Assembly: GCA_002843155.1 (NCBI GenBank)
Contig: PGZD01000020.1
Span: 1-40,550 of the forward strand
Direction of reading: 5' to 3'
Length of the DNA stretch: 40,550 nucleotides
DNA from: Gammaproteobacteria bacterium HGW-Gammaproteobacteria-3
GTDB lineage: Bacteria > Pseudomonadota > Gammaproteobacteria > Methylococcales > Methylomonadaceae
In this document: positions 1-8,916 of the stretch, piece by piece
Numbering within the stretch: position 1 is the stretch's first letter
Layout of the letters: each line of letters starts with the position of its first letter
Made by a program: the position numbers and the translations under genes
The notes under the pieces: generated by a model
What the model was told of the DNA's origin: nothing
The model's input: only the letters and a program-made list of their open reading frames with translations
Databases searched by the model: none

Positions 1-198
1 GAACACATAATGCAGCGCCACGGTCAATTCCACGGTGCCCAGCCCCGCCGAAAAATGACCGCCGGAAATGCTCACCGTGTGCGTTAAAAATTCGCGTAGT
101 TCAGAGGCCAGGGGCTTGAGCAAGGTCTTGGGCAGTTGTCTTAAATCGGCAGGTGAGTCGATAGTCGAGAGCAGCGGAAATTTGTCTGAAGTGGTCAT
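1..198 (-). CDS. dxs: 1-deoxy-D-xylulose-5-phosphate synthase, N-terminal 66 residues (runs off window)
   Basis: Reading the minus strand from the ATG at 198 gives 66 residues that match the start of Dxs: an [15 protein letters not shown] opening, then [22 protein letters not shown] at residues 45-66, the conserved thiamine-diphosphate-enzyme stretch with the GGH motif. Dxs condenses pyruvate and glyceraldehyde 3-phosphate to DXP, the first step of the MEP isoprenoid pathway. The start codon lies one base after the copD stop (TAA-T-ATG), with no strong Shine-Dalgarno sequence, so translational coupling to copD is likely. Its place at the end of the hopanoid gene string suggests it feeds precursor to squalene synthesis. 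The rest of the gene is outside the window. Confidence 0.93.
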   Translation of the reverse strand, partial: MTTSDKFPLLSTIDSPADLRQLPKTLLKPLASELREFLTHTVSISGGHFSAGLGTVELTVALHYVF

Positions 199-199
199 A

Positions 200-1834
200 T
201 TAATAGAGAGGTTCACGATAGAACATCAGGATGAGCCCTATCTGAAAAAGTGCAAACACTGCAATAAATCCCGCTATGTTTTTGCCGGGACTGTCGAGTT
301 TGAGTTCCAGCCAACGCCCGCAAGCCAGAATCAGCGAAAATACGCCCATTAAGGTATGTCCGACCTGAATTAAAAAAGTGGTTTTGGGTTGGAAACCGAC
401 ATGGGAATGGGCCAGTAACATGAGTCCGCCAAATGCCGCGAGTATCGGAAATACAAAAGGAAGCGTGCCGGTTGTTGAGTTTTCCATGCGCGTTTTGACT
501 TCCATTATGCCCAACATGAACACCAGCAGCGTGGCCAGTCGGTGTTGCAAAATTTCGCCGTTATTGAAAGTGCTTTCCCAGAAACCGATAGGGCCTAAAG
601 GCCAGGATTCGGCATCACTACGGAAAAACAAAAATATACCCAGCAAGACAAAGCCGACCGGCCAGAATTTTGCCCAGTTATGTACGCGCGCCGAATACGA
701 CAGCATGGCAAAAAAGCTCATCACAGTCAGAAAAATGCCGGAAATATTGTGGTTGTAATCCGACCATTCGGTCGCTGCGGGCGAGGGTATTTGCCCGACG
801 ATGGCCACGCGTCCGGCTTCCCCCGCCAACAAGGCTTCATGGCTGGGTGAGGTATAGCGCGGCATGCGGGGGGCAAAAGTATTCAGCACCTCTTGCAGGC
901 TGGCTGTTAAATGCGGAATATCGACGGCTGGCGGTTGTGACGCGAGGCTTGCGGCGGTGAACAACACGGCTATCAGGATCAGGGTTTCGACTTCGATGTA
1001 ATAGGGCACCCGGTACATGAGCGCATGACCGTTGCGCGTGACAAAATAGTCTCGCGCGGTTTTGCGGTTCAGCCAGGCGAAGCCCAGGGCAAGCGTTAAA
1101 GTCAGTATTTTGACCAGCAGTAAATTACCGTAACCGGAACCGATGAAACCGTGCCAGGTGTCGATATAATAAAAGGCGACGGGGAGTCCGGTTGCCACTA
1201 AAAGCGCGACTGCGGCCATGCCGAGTTTGGAAAATTTGCGCAATAATTCAGGCCACAAATCAGCGGCTATTTGCTTGCGTTTGGTTAAGCCCCATAGCGC
1301 CAGTAATTGAAAAATGCCGCCTACCCAGACTGCGGCGCCCAGTTGATGGAATACGCTGAGCGTCATCAACAGCCTGCGGTCTTCGAGACGGCTGGCGCCA
1401 TGCACCAGCCAGGCGCTGGAAATGACCAGTGGTGCGGCGATTGCGGCGGCAATCAACCAATGTTTTTGCGAATATTTATGCGTTTTTAACGAGTAGCGAA
1501 TAAATACGGTCAAGCCTAAAGCGAACACGGCGCGCACCAGGCCTGCCTGAAATTGCATGGTTTCGGCAAAAGCCGGGAAAGGCCAGCGCTCTAACGTCGC
1601 CGTCATCAGCCATATTTTCAGTACGATTTTCAGTACCTGTGAAATGATCAGGGCGTAGGCGCCAAAGTAAGTCAAATTGATGCTTTTGTCGATTAACGCG
1701 TCAGTGTAGACCCTAAGCTTTTGCCAGGGCCGCAGCAGCAGCAAAGTCCAGAGCAAGCCGCCGATGGCCATCGAATAAAAAGCCAGATCGACGCCGCCAA
1801 TCAGTGAGTCAAGATAGTCAGCAATACCTTCCAT
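200..1834 (-). CDS. copD: CopD-family copper transport membrane protein with extended C-terminus
   Basis: The 544-residue protein has about twelve hydrophobic segments and belongs to the CopD family of inner-membrane proteins linked to copper import. Residues about 130-300 resemble the core CopD domain, including [13 protein letters not shown] at 161-173 with His163. After a loop (about 300-360) come roughly five more membrane segments (363-540) with histidines inside or next to them (H431, H476, H478, H493), possible copper ligands. This second half makes it longer than a minimal CopD of about 300 residues. It follows copC by six bases and precedes dxs by one base, so it is part of the same transcript as the hopanoid genes. 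The copper role is inferred from the family and the adjacent CopC. Confidence 0.85.
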   Translation of the reverse strand: MEGIADYLDSLIGGVDLAFYSMAIGGLLWTLLLLRPWQKLRVYTDALIDKSINLTYFGAYALIISQVLKIVLKIWLMTATLERWPFPAFAETMQFQAGLVRAVFALGLTVFIRYSLKTHKYSQKHWLIAAAIAAPLVISSAWLVHGASRLEDRRLLMTLSVFHQLGAAVWVGGIFQLLALWGLTKRKQIAADLWPELLRKFSKLGMAAVALLVATGLPVAFYYIDTWHGFIGSGYGNLLLVKILTLTLALGFAWLNRKTARDYFVTRNGHALMYRVPYYIEVETLILIAVLFTAASLASQPPAVDIPHLTASLQEVLNTFAPRMPRYTSPSHEALLAGEAGRVAIVGQIPSPAATEWSDYNHNISGIFLTVMSFFAMLSYSARVHNWAKFWPVGFVLLGIFLFFRSDAESWPLGPIGFWESTFNNGEILQHRLATLLVFMLGIMEVKTRMENSTTGTLPFVFPILAAFGGLMLLAHSHVGFQPKTTFLIQVGHTLMGVFSLILACGRWLELKLDSPGKNIAGFIAVFALFQIGLILMFYREPLY

Positions 1835-1840
1835 AAAAAA

Positions 1841-2212
1841 TTACTCGGGTTGGGTAACAAAAAAACGCAGCAAGTCTTCGCTTAAATGGCCGTCGGCCGC
1901 GAAGATTTTTAATTTAATGGCGTATTCGCCCGGCTTTAAAGCCGGCAGTTCAAGCAAGACCTGGCCGGGCTGGGCGCCTTTTTTTGCCTGAATAGTCTGC
2001 ATGGCATCGCCTGCGCTGACCAGAAAAACCTGGGATAAATCCAGTTCGACCTGGCTGTTGAAGCTAAGCTGTACCTGGCTGGCCCGGTTGACCGGAACCG
2101 GACTCAACTGCAATGAAGAATGGGTGACAACAGCATGGGCCCAAGCTGGATGGGAGCCGATCAAGGCTAAAGTCAGGACGGCAAGTAAAGTAAAGAAGTT
2201 AAATTTTTTCAT
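1841..2212 (-). CDS. copC: CopC-family periplasmic copper-binding protein
   Basis: This 123-residue protein has a signal peptide of 25 residues ending AWA, which leaves His26 as the first residue of the mature protein. The first histidine with a later Asp-x-His is the known Cu(II) site of CopC proteins; here the Asp-x-His is DGH at about residues 106-108. The remainder fits the single CopC beta-barrel domain (LSPVPVNRASQVQLSF, ELPALKPGEYAIKLK). The methionine-rich Cu(I) site of classical plasmid CopC is not evident, so this looks like the Cu(II)-only type. An AAGGA ribosome-binding site overlaps the hpnO stop codon 11 bases upstream, and copD follows after six bases. It probably delivers copper to CopD. 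Confidence 0.9.
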   Translation of the reverse strand: MKKFNFFTLLAVLTLALIGSHPAWAHAVVTHSSLQLSPVPVNRASQVQLSFNSQVELDLSQVFLVSAGDAMQTIQAKKGAQPGQVLLELPALKPGEYAIKLKIFAADGHLSEDLLRFFVTQPE

Positions 2213-2223
2213 GGGCTTGTTCC

Positions 2224-3609
2224 TTATTTGCGGTTTTTTAAGGCATGGCCGGCGAGATTCTTGCCCAAGTCCCAGATCGAGCCGGGGATTTGGTGCGTGT
2301 CGGCAATGGTTTTGTCGAAAGCGTTGACGATGTGGTCGCGATCTTCTTGCGTCAGCGTCAACGGCGGCAACAGTTTGACCACGTTCATGCCGTGTCCTGC
2401 CACCTGCGTTAAAATCCTGTGTTCTTTGAATAAGGGAATTGTGATCATCTGGCAGAACAGGCCTTTATTGGCCGCTTCCAGCATGGCCCAGGCCGCTTTC
2501 AGCGACAGGCTTTTAGGGGATTTGAATTCGATGGCGATCATCGAACCTTTGCCGCGCGCTTCTTTCAGAAATTCGTATTTCGAGGCCATGGCATTCAGGC
2601 TGCCGATAATGTCCTCACCCACTTTGGCGCTGTTTTCGACCAGATTTTCCGTTTTGATGACTTCCAGCGTGGCCAGTCCCGCCGCCATGGCCAGGTTGTT
2701 TTTGGAGAACGTGGAGCCATGTACGATAGCCCTATCCATCCGGTTGAATACACTGTCCATGATGTGATGCGTCATCGCGACCGCGCCGACCGGAACAAAG
2801 CCGCCCGATAGCGCCTTGGCCATGCAAATCATGTCGGGTTTGACGTTCCAGTGTTCGATGGCCCAGAACTTACCGGTACGGCCGATGCCGGTCTGAACTT
2901 CATCGGCTACCAACAGGGTGCCGTATTTTTTGCATAAACGCTCTACTTCCGGCAGATAGTGGTCATCCGGCAGATTGACGCCTTTGCCTTGAATGGGTTC
3001 GACGATAAAGGCGGCCACGTCCTTGTTGCTCAGGGCTTGTTCCAGCGCGGCGAGGTCATTGAACGGCACGGCGCTGCAATCGGGCAGCAGAGGACCGAAA
3101 CCTTCGCGGAAAATTTCCTCGCCGTTCAAAGACAGCGCGCCCATCGTCAAACCGTGATAGCCGTGTTCGCAATAAACAATTTTCGAGCGCTTAGTGGTGT
3201 AGCGGGCAAATTTAATCGCGGCTTCCACGGCTTCGGTGCCGGAATTGCAGAAAAATATTTTGTCCAGATTATCCGGCAGGGTCGTCAACAGTTCTTTGCC
3301 GAGCAGGCCGCTGAGTATCGACACGTCAAGCTGCACCAGATTCGGCAGCTCCAGTGTCAAAGCTTCCTGTAAGGCGTTGATGACGGTCGGATGGTTACGG
3401 CCGATGGCAAATACGCCGAAGCCGCTGAGCAGGTCCAGATATTGCTGGCCGTTTTCGTCATAAAGATATTGTCCGGTGGCGCGTTGATAGTTGCGGTCGT
3501 AGCCGATTGTTTTCAAGACTCTGACCATTTGATTATTGAGATGCTGTGCATGCAGCTCAAATTTATCACGGCTGTGTTGGGATAAAAGTTCTTTTATGCT
3601 AAAAGACAT
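2224..3609 (-). CDS. hpnO: Hopanoid C-35 aminotransferase HpnO
   Basis: A 461-residue class III PLP-dependent aminotransferase. CNSGTEAVEAA at 121-131 is the phosphate-binding stretch, ADEVQTGIGRTG at 235-246 carries the PLP-ring aspartate (D236), and K265 in MAKALSGG is the Schiff-base lysine. Class III enzymes include ornithine and acetylornithine transaminases, but the neighbours make the hopanoid enzyme by far the best call. HpnO converts ribosylhopane to aminobacteriohopanetriol, the parent of the aminopolyols typical of methanotrophs. The start has a good AGAGG ribosome-binding site and lies inside the last codons of hpnN (11-base overlap). copC follows 11 bases after the stop. Confidence 0.88.
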   Translation of the reverse strand: MSFSIKELLSQHSRDKFELHAQHLNNQMVRVLKTIGYDRNYQRATGQYLYDENGQQYLDLLSGFGVFAIGRNHPTVINALQEALTLELPNLVQLDVSILSGLLGKELLTTLPDNLDKIFFCNSGTEAVEAAIKFARYTTKRSKIVYCEHGYHGLTMGALSLNGEEIFREGFGPLLPDCSAVPFNDLAALEQALSNKDVAAFIVEPIQGKGVNLPDDHYLPEVERLCKKYGTLLVADEVQTGIGRTGKFWAIEHWNVKPDMICMAKALSGGFVPVGAVAMTHHIMDSVFNRMDRAIVHGSTFSKNNLAMAAGLATLEVIKTENLVENSAKVGEDIIGSLNAMASKYEFLKEARGKGSMIAIEFKSPKSLSLKAAWAMLEAANKGLFCQMITIPLFKEHRILTQVAGHGMNVVKLLPPLTLTQEDRDHIVNAFDKTIADTHQIPGSIWDLGKNLAGHALKNRK

Positions 3610-6238
3610 TGTTGACCTCTGGTTTATGTTTTTTTCCGCTGAACGCAGGCAGCACGACCAATGTGCAAATTAAAGTGAATGAAATGCCGATTGCCAATAA
3701 CAGACCCATGCTGGCCGTGCCCCGATGTGAGGTAAAGGCAAGGCTGGAAAAGCTGCACAAGGTGGTCAATGAACTGAAAAAAACGCCTCTGGCGGTGCTG
3801 CTTTTCAATAAGTCGGCGGCTTCAGACCAGTGTCCGTGCAGGCGATGAGTGATATGGATGCTGCTGTCTATACCCAGGCCCATCAATAGCGGCAGGGCGA
3901 TGATATTGGCAAAGTTGAAGGGATTATTCAACAATACATTGGCCGCTCCAGTCAGCATGGACGCCAGTAACAAAGGGCCGATAATCAGCAGGGTTTGTTT
4001 CAGACTTCTCAAAAGCACGAGCAATAACAAGATGATAGCGACCAGAGCGCCGCCGAAGGCTTCGATAAACGCTTTGACCACTGCATCACCCGAAGCTTGG
4101 TCGGCAACCGGAAGTCCGGACAGGGTATTGTCCACGGCTGTGGTTTCAGCAACAAACCGTTTCAGGTTTTTTGGGTTGTTTTGGTTTTTTGCGGGCGTGA
4201 TCAGAACTTTATAAAGTCCTGATGCGCTGATCCAGTGCTGTGTGATGTCAGGCGGTAAATCATCGAGACCATAGGCTTTGGCGGTCAGGCTGGTGTTTAA
4301 CCGGTGCATGGTATAGGGCAGCAGGCCGAGGATGTTCCTTTCCAGTTGGCTATATTCAAACGCGGGGTCGGCTTTGGCGTCGGCAAACGCCAGATAAGCT
4401 TGAATATGCGCGAGTAAAGTTTCCGGAATTGTCGGCGCTAAGGCAGCATGAGGCGCTGCAATGGCTTTTTGCAAGGTGTCGGCAAAGCGAATCAACGCTT
4501 CTTTCTGATTGTTTGGGGTCAAGGGTTGGTTAAAGCGCTCAAGTTGGGCACCGAGAATCAAGCCCAGTTCTTCGATGACATCCAGTTTCATGTCCTGGTT
4601 ATCCGCGACGAAACTGGCCAGGGTAAACGTTTCATGAACGGAAGGTAATTTTTTAAATTCTGCCGCCAGGGTTTCGGCCTGCCCAAGATTACTGGTGAGG
4701 GCTGTCAGGGCGAAAGGCGATTCGGTATTGGATTTTAGCAGTTCCTTGATGGTGATAACCGATTCGCTGGCAGGATCTCTTAAATTGATCGGATTCGAAT
4801 CAAAGTCGAGTTGGGTCAGGGCAAAACCCGAGGCAAGCGCCAATACAATCGACACGATGCGTATGCCTTTGGCGTAGCGGAAAGGTACGCTGGTGAAGTA
4901 TTCGGCTATTTTTGATGAGGCAATGGGTTTACTGTGTTCAACCGGCATCAAGGCCAGCAAGGCAGGGACGAGGCTTATTGACAGCCCGAGGCCGATAAAC
5001 ATGCCGCCGCTGGAAATGATGCCGAGCTCCGAGACACCGGCATAATCGGTCGGGATGAAAGCCAGAAAACCGATGGCAGTGGTAAAGGCGCATAAAAACA
5101 GCGAGAACCCGATGTTGTTGACGCTGTCTTTGATAGCGTCATTGTTGTTCATTCCTTCGGTTTTGCACTCCCGGTAGCGCAAGTTGATATGGGTTGCGTA
5201 ATCAACACCCAAACCGATATATAAAACGGCAAAGGCCACTGAAATGATATTTAAATGGCCGACCGTCAAGGTAGCGAAACCCGCCGTTAAAATCAGTCCC
5301 ATGATCAGCGCGATAAAGGTGACAAGCAATAGCTTGAATGATCTGAAACCCAGCCATAAAGAGACGCAGACCAGTGTCAGGGAAAGCAGGCCGGACCAAA
5401 GCGCGCCTTTGCTGACGCTTTCGAGTTCTTCGTGTTCCAGCGCTGTTTCGCCGGTGATGCGGATGCGCACGGCGGGGTTTTCGGCCATGATGGCGTTGCT
5501 GGTCTCGTGCGTTGCCCGGTAAGCGTCATCGGCGGACAAAATGTCGCTGAAATCGAATTTGGGTCTGGCAATAACCAGGGTTCTTTTCGAATCGGTGTTC
5601 AGTTTGTTTTCAGCCAGTAGACTTTGCCAGGATAAATGCCGGGACTGTCCGTCGAGTCTGTACGAAATGCTAGCGTCAATGGCTGTCAATAAAGGGTTCA
5701 GGGTTGCCGGCGAAACCTGTTCTTTTTGTTCGAATGCCAGGCGAATGATTTCGAACAGACCGTTGAGGTTATAATTCTGCGCCAGATGCCCGATAAAAGG
5801 TTGGGCATCTGTGAGTTTTTTCGCCAACGCATCAAGTTCATCGAGATCCAGAAACAGCAAGGCCTGTTGCCTGAAAAAAGCATTGTCGGTCGGAATATAG
5901 ACCGATTCAAAAATAGTGCTTTGTTGTTTAAGCTGCGTGGCCAGTTTTTCGGCGGCTTGAGAAGTTTGTTCCGGCGTTTTTCCATCCACGACCATGATAA
6001 AGGTGGAGGCATCTTGAGGAAAGGCTTGTTCGATGCGATGGCGGTTTTTTTGGAACGGCAAATCGGGCGACAGCATGGCCGCAGTGTTGGTGTTAAAGCC
6101 CAGATTATTGACCGTGTAATGCAGGCTGAGTCCGCATAAGAGAGTAATTATCAGCAACAGCGACCAGGGAAAACGCACGACCTGGCGCTCCCACCATAAT
6201 AAAAAACCATGAATTGCAGTGTCAGTTCGTTGAGTCAT
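3599..6238 (-). CDS. hpnN: Hopanoid transporter HpnN (RND/MMPL family)
   Basis: About 879 residues with the RND/MMPL layout: one N-terminal membrane segment, a large periplasmic domain, a bundle of membrane segments (about 260-430) containing GLGVDYATHINLRYRE, a second periplasmic domain, and a second bundle (about 720-870) containing GLGIDSSIHITHRLHG. The paired G-x-G-x-D motifs are the proton-relay positions of the family. HpnN moves hopanoids from the inner toward the outer membrane (established in Rhodopseudomonas). I place the start at the ATG at 6238, one base after the hpnG stop (TAA-C-ATG); a TTG at 6259 would add seven residues and overlap hpnG, but has no better ribosome-binding site. 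The 3' end overlaps hpnO by 11 bases. Confidence 0.88.
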   Translation of the reverse strand: MTQRTDTAIHGFLLWWERQVVRFPWSLLLIITLLCGLSLHYTVNNLGFNTNTAAMLSPDLPFQKNRHRIEQAFPQDASTFIMVVDGKTPEQTSQAAEKLATQLKQQSTIFESVYIPTDNAFFRQQALLFLDLDELDALAKKLTDAQPFIGHLAQNYNLNGLFEIIRLAFEQKEQVSPATLNPLLTAIDASISYRLDGQSRHLSWQSLLAENKLNTDSKRTLVIARPKFDFSDILSADDAYRATHETSNAIMAENPAVRIRITGETALEHEELESVSKGALWSGLLSLTLVCVSLWLGFRSFKLLLVTFIALIMGLILTAGFATLTVGHLNIISVAFAVLYIGLGVDYATHINLRYRECKTEGMNNNDAIKDSVNNIGFSLFLCAFTTAIGFLAFIPTDYAGVSELGIISSGGMFIGLGLSISLVPALLALMPVEHSKPIASSKIAEYFTSVPFRYAKGIRIVSIVLALASGFALTQLDFDSNPINLRDPASESVITIKELLKSNTESPFALTALTSNLGQAETLAAEFKKLPSVHETFTLASFVADNQDMKLDVIEELGLILGAQLERFNQPLTPNNQKEALIRFADTLQKAIAAPHAALAPTIPETLLAHIQAYLAFADAKADPAFEYSQLERNILGLLPYTMHRLNTSLTAKAYGLDDLPPDITQHWISASGLYKVLITPAKNQNNPKNLKRFVAETTAVDNTLSGLPVADQASGDAVVKAFIEAFGGALVAIILLLLVLLRSLKQTLLIIGPLLLASMLTGAANVLLNNPFNFANIIALPLLMGLGIDSSIHITHRLHGHWSEAADLLKSSTARGVFFSSLTTLCSFSSLAFTSHRGTASMGLLLAIGISFTLICTLVVLPAFSGKKHKPEVNNVF

Positions 6239-6239
6239 G

Positions 6240-6941
6240 TTAGCGAGTGAATGCGTCAAGATACCGTGCTGCCAATTTTAAGGTTTTTTGGGCGGCGTTA
6301 AAATGCCGTCCCAGTTTAACGAGCCGTGTCAGTTCGCTGGGGTGTCGGGCCAGATAGCTCAATAACCGCGATAAAACCACGTCGCCTTCGCTGTTTAAAG
6401 CCTGAATAACAGTTTGCGGAAGGCTCATGTCCACAGGGTCGGCAATGGCCCTGATGGCAAGAAAAGGTACATTATGCTGGCGTGCGATTTGAGCGATGGC
6501 GATGCTTTCCATGTCCAGAACGCAGGCTTGTGTTTGTCTTCGTAGTTTTTTTTTGTCCTCGGTCAAAGACACGATGGTTTTGCTTTCTGCCAGACAACCC
6601 GAAATATGGGGCTTTAGTCCGCTTAAAATACGTCGAGTTTCGCTCAGCCAAGGCGATTGAATATCGATGGTTTCCATCTGCCCTGAAACTAAAGTAGCCA
6701 CAAGAGTCAGGTCGCCGGGTTTTAGCGTCTCGTTCAAGGCTCCGGCACAGCCCCAGCTAATGAGACGCTTAGCGCCTCTATCCACTAAGCGTTCGGCGGC
6801 CACTTTGGCGTTGTTTGGGCCTGCGCCGGAGCGGGCTAACACAATACCGGGAGCAATAAACGTACAGCACCCTCTGCCGATCTTTTGGCGGGTGAGGGTG
6901 CTGATTTCTTCAGGTAAAGCCGCGACGATGCCGGTTATCAC
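6240..6941 (-). CDS. hpnG: Hopanoid-associated nucleoside phosphorylase HpnG
   Basis: A 233-residue member of the purine-nucleoside phosphorylase / MTA-SAH nucleosidase fold: AALPEEI near the N-terminus, SGAGPNNA at 38-45, SWGCAGAL at 62-69, the LDMES base/ribose motif at 142-146, and AIRAIADP at 162-169 with the catalytic-type Asp168. In the hopanoid pathway HpnG removes adenine from adenosylhopane to give (phospho)ribosylhopane. The start is a GTG that overlaps the shc stop (GTGA), which implies translational coupling; there is no clear ribosome-binding site. A general MTA/SAH nucleosidase is the alternative, made unlikely by its position between shc and hpnN. Confidence 0.87.
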   Translation of the reverse strand: MITGIVAALPEEISTLTRQKIGRGCCTFIAPGIVLARSGAGPNNAKVAAERLVDRGAKRLISWGCAGALNETLKPGDLTLVATLVSGQMETIDIQSPWLSETRRILSGLKPHISGCLAESKTIVSLTEDKKKLRRQTQACVLDMESIAIAQIARQHNVPFLAIRAIADPVDMSLPQTVIQALNSEGDVVLSRLLSYLARHPSELTRLVKLGRHFNAAQKTLKLAARYLDAFTR

Positions 6942-8893
6942 TGAGAATTGATCGCGTTACGGTATTTGGCCAGTGCCCAGAGCGGGAAAAATTTATCGTA
7001 GCCATGATATTTCAAATAGAAAACCCTCGGAAAGCCGGGTGCGGTAAAACATTTGTCATTCCAGCTACCGTCAGTCAATTGGTTTTTCAGAATAAAATCG
7101 ATACCGGCCTTGACTTCAGGGCAATGGGCTTCACCGGCCGCGATCAGGCCGATAACGGCCCAGGCCGTCTGGAATGCGGTGCTGAAACGGTATTGTCCGC
7201 GAACGCTGTCGTCATGATAAGTAAAATTATCTTCACCCCAGCCGCCGTCGGCGCGCTGCACACTTTTAAGCCAGCGTACCGCCCGGGTGTACAGAGGGTC
7301 GTTTTTAGGGACGGAGGTTTGCTCCAGACCCCATAATACCGACCAGGTGCCGTAGATATAATTGGTGCCCCAGCGGCCGAACCAGGACCCGTCCGTTTCC
7401 TGTTCGCTGCGGATATAGTTCAGGGTACGTTCAAGCGCCGGTAAATATTCATCATGATCTTGAGCGACTTTGGCCATCAGCATGGCGCAGCGCGCAGTGA
7501 CATCGACGGTAGGAGGGTCGAGCAGCGCGCCATGGTCGGCAAATGGAATTTCATTGAGATAATAATAAGTATTATCGACATCGAAAGCACCATAACCGCC
7601 GTTTTCAGATTGCATTCCGACTATCCAGCGCGTGGCCCGATGAATGGATTCATCGAGATCCGGCAGGCCCGAGTCGGCCATGGCAAAAGCGACCAGGCCG
7701 GTGTCGTCGACATCAGGGTAGTGCGGGTTGGCGAATTGGAAGGCCCAGCCGCCACCTTCAAGCTGGGGTTTGGTTATGCGCCAGTCACCGGGCTCGTCTT
7801 GCAGTTGTTTGCTTTTCAGCCAGGCATAAGCGCGGGTCAGGGCGGCGCTGTTACCGACTTTATCGGTTTCCTGCAAAGCCAGGGCGGCCAAACCGGTGTC
7901 CCAGACCGGCGACAGGCAGGGTTGGCAATAAGCATCGTGCTCATTGATGACCAGCAGTTTGTCGATGGCTTTGCGGGCGGTGACGACCTGTTCATGATCG
8001 GCGGGCATACCGAGCAGCAGCATGGCTTCATAAGCGTTGACCATGGCGGGGAAAATGCCGCCCAGGCCGTCTTCGCCATTCAGGCGTTCGATAAACCAGT
8101 CCCTGGCTTTGGCAAAGGCTTTTTCGGTCAGACTTTTTGGGATCAGCGGACGAGTGGCTCGACCTAACCGATCCAGTCCCAGAAAAATCTTGTTGAGTGG
8201 AGTTCTTTCCGGAAAGTAATGTTTTTCCTGGTCGGGGTGCACGAGAAAAAGCTCGAGAATAGACACCTTTTTGGGGTTTTTTGCAGTGGCCTTCAATGTG
8301 CATAACACAAACAGCGGCACCATGACGGCTCTGGACCAGTAAGACACTTTATCCAGATGAAACGGGAACCATTTGGGTAGCAGCATGATTTCCACGGGAA
8401 TGTAAGGCACGCCGCGCCAGGGCAGTTGTTCGAATATGGCCAGGGCGATACGGGTAAACACGTTGGCTTTGGCGGCGCCGCCCTGGCTGAGGATATAGCG
8501 TCTCAGTTTGACCATGTGCGGGGCATCGATGGCGTCCCCCGTCATTTTTAGCGCATAGTACACCTTGATGCTGCAGCTGATGTCGCCAGGGCCGCCGCTA
8601 AATAGAGGGTAGCTGCCGTCTTCAGATTGCCGGGGCCTTAAGTAGTTGGCTATTTTGGCCTGTAACGGCGCGTCGATTTCACCGAGATAATGCATCATCA
8701 TGATGTATTCAGCCGGTATCGTACAATCCGCTTCCAATTCAAACAGCCAATAGCCTTGGGCGTTTTGCAGTTTGAGCAGGTAATCCCGGGCTTTTTCGAT
8801 GGCTTTGTTCAAGTCGGTCGGGTGGCCGGTGATAGCGGTCGATGAACCCTGTAAATCGCGCGTATGGCTATGGGGAATGGCGTCGGTAAACAT
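6938..8893 (-). CDS. shc: Squalene-hopene cyclase
   Basis: The 651-residue length is usual for squalene-hopene cyclase, a monotopic inner-membrane enzyme that folds squalene into hopene or hopanol. The acid catalyst motif is DVDDT at 394-398. QW-type repeats are visible at residues 43-50 (NAQGYWLF), 90-95, 380-386, 425-434 and in the C-terminal part (TDGSWFGRWG, GGWGEDN, TDGSWND). The C-terminal YLKYHGYDKFFPLWALAKY is characteristic of bacterial SHC. One small oddity is glycine after the DVDDT motif, where many homologues have alanine. The ATG has a strong AAAGGAAG site just upstream. It follows squalene synthase by 23 bases and overlaps hpnG by four, fitting a single transcript. Confidence 0.96.
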   Translation of the reverse strand: MFTDAIPHSHTRDLQGSSTAITGHPTDLNKAIEKARDYLLKLQNAQGYWLFELEADCTIPAEYIMMMHYLGEIDAPLQAKIANYLRPRQSEDGSYPLFSGGPGDISCSIKVYYALKMTGDAIDAPHMVKLRRYILSQGGAAKANVFTRIALAIFEQLPWRGVPYIPVEIMLLPKWFPFHLDKVSYWSRAVMVPLFVLCTLKATAKNPKKVSILELFLVHPDQEKHYFPERTPLNKIFLGLDRLGRATRPLIPKSLTEKAFAKARDWFIERLNGEDGLGGIFPAMVNAYEAMLLLGMPADHEQVVTARKAIDKLLVINEHDAYCQPCLSPVWDTGLAALALQETDKVGNSAALTRAYAWLKSKQLQDEPGDWRITKPQLEGGGWAFQFANPHYPDVDDTGLVAFAMADSGLPDLDESIHRATRWIVGMQSENGGYGAFDVDNTYYYLNEIPFADHGALLDPPTVDVTARCAMLMAKVAQDHDEYLPALERTLNYIRSEQETDGSWFGRWGTNYIYGTWSVLWGLEQTSVPKNDPLYTRAVRWLKSVQRADGGWGEDNFTYHDDSVRGQYRFSTAFQTAWAVIGLIAAGEAHCPEVKAGIDFILKNQLTDGSWNDKCFTAPGFPRVFYLKYHGYDKFFPLWALAKYRNAINSQ

Positions 8894-8916
8894 GATGCTT
8901 CCTTTAAAGTGCTGAT

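Noticed and set aside
7454-8167. Plus-strand open frame of 237 codons inside shc
   Set aside because: It lies opposite the cyclase, whose motifs are complete, and its residue pattern is that of a shadow frame; it has no ribosome-binding site or known domain.
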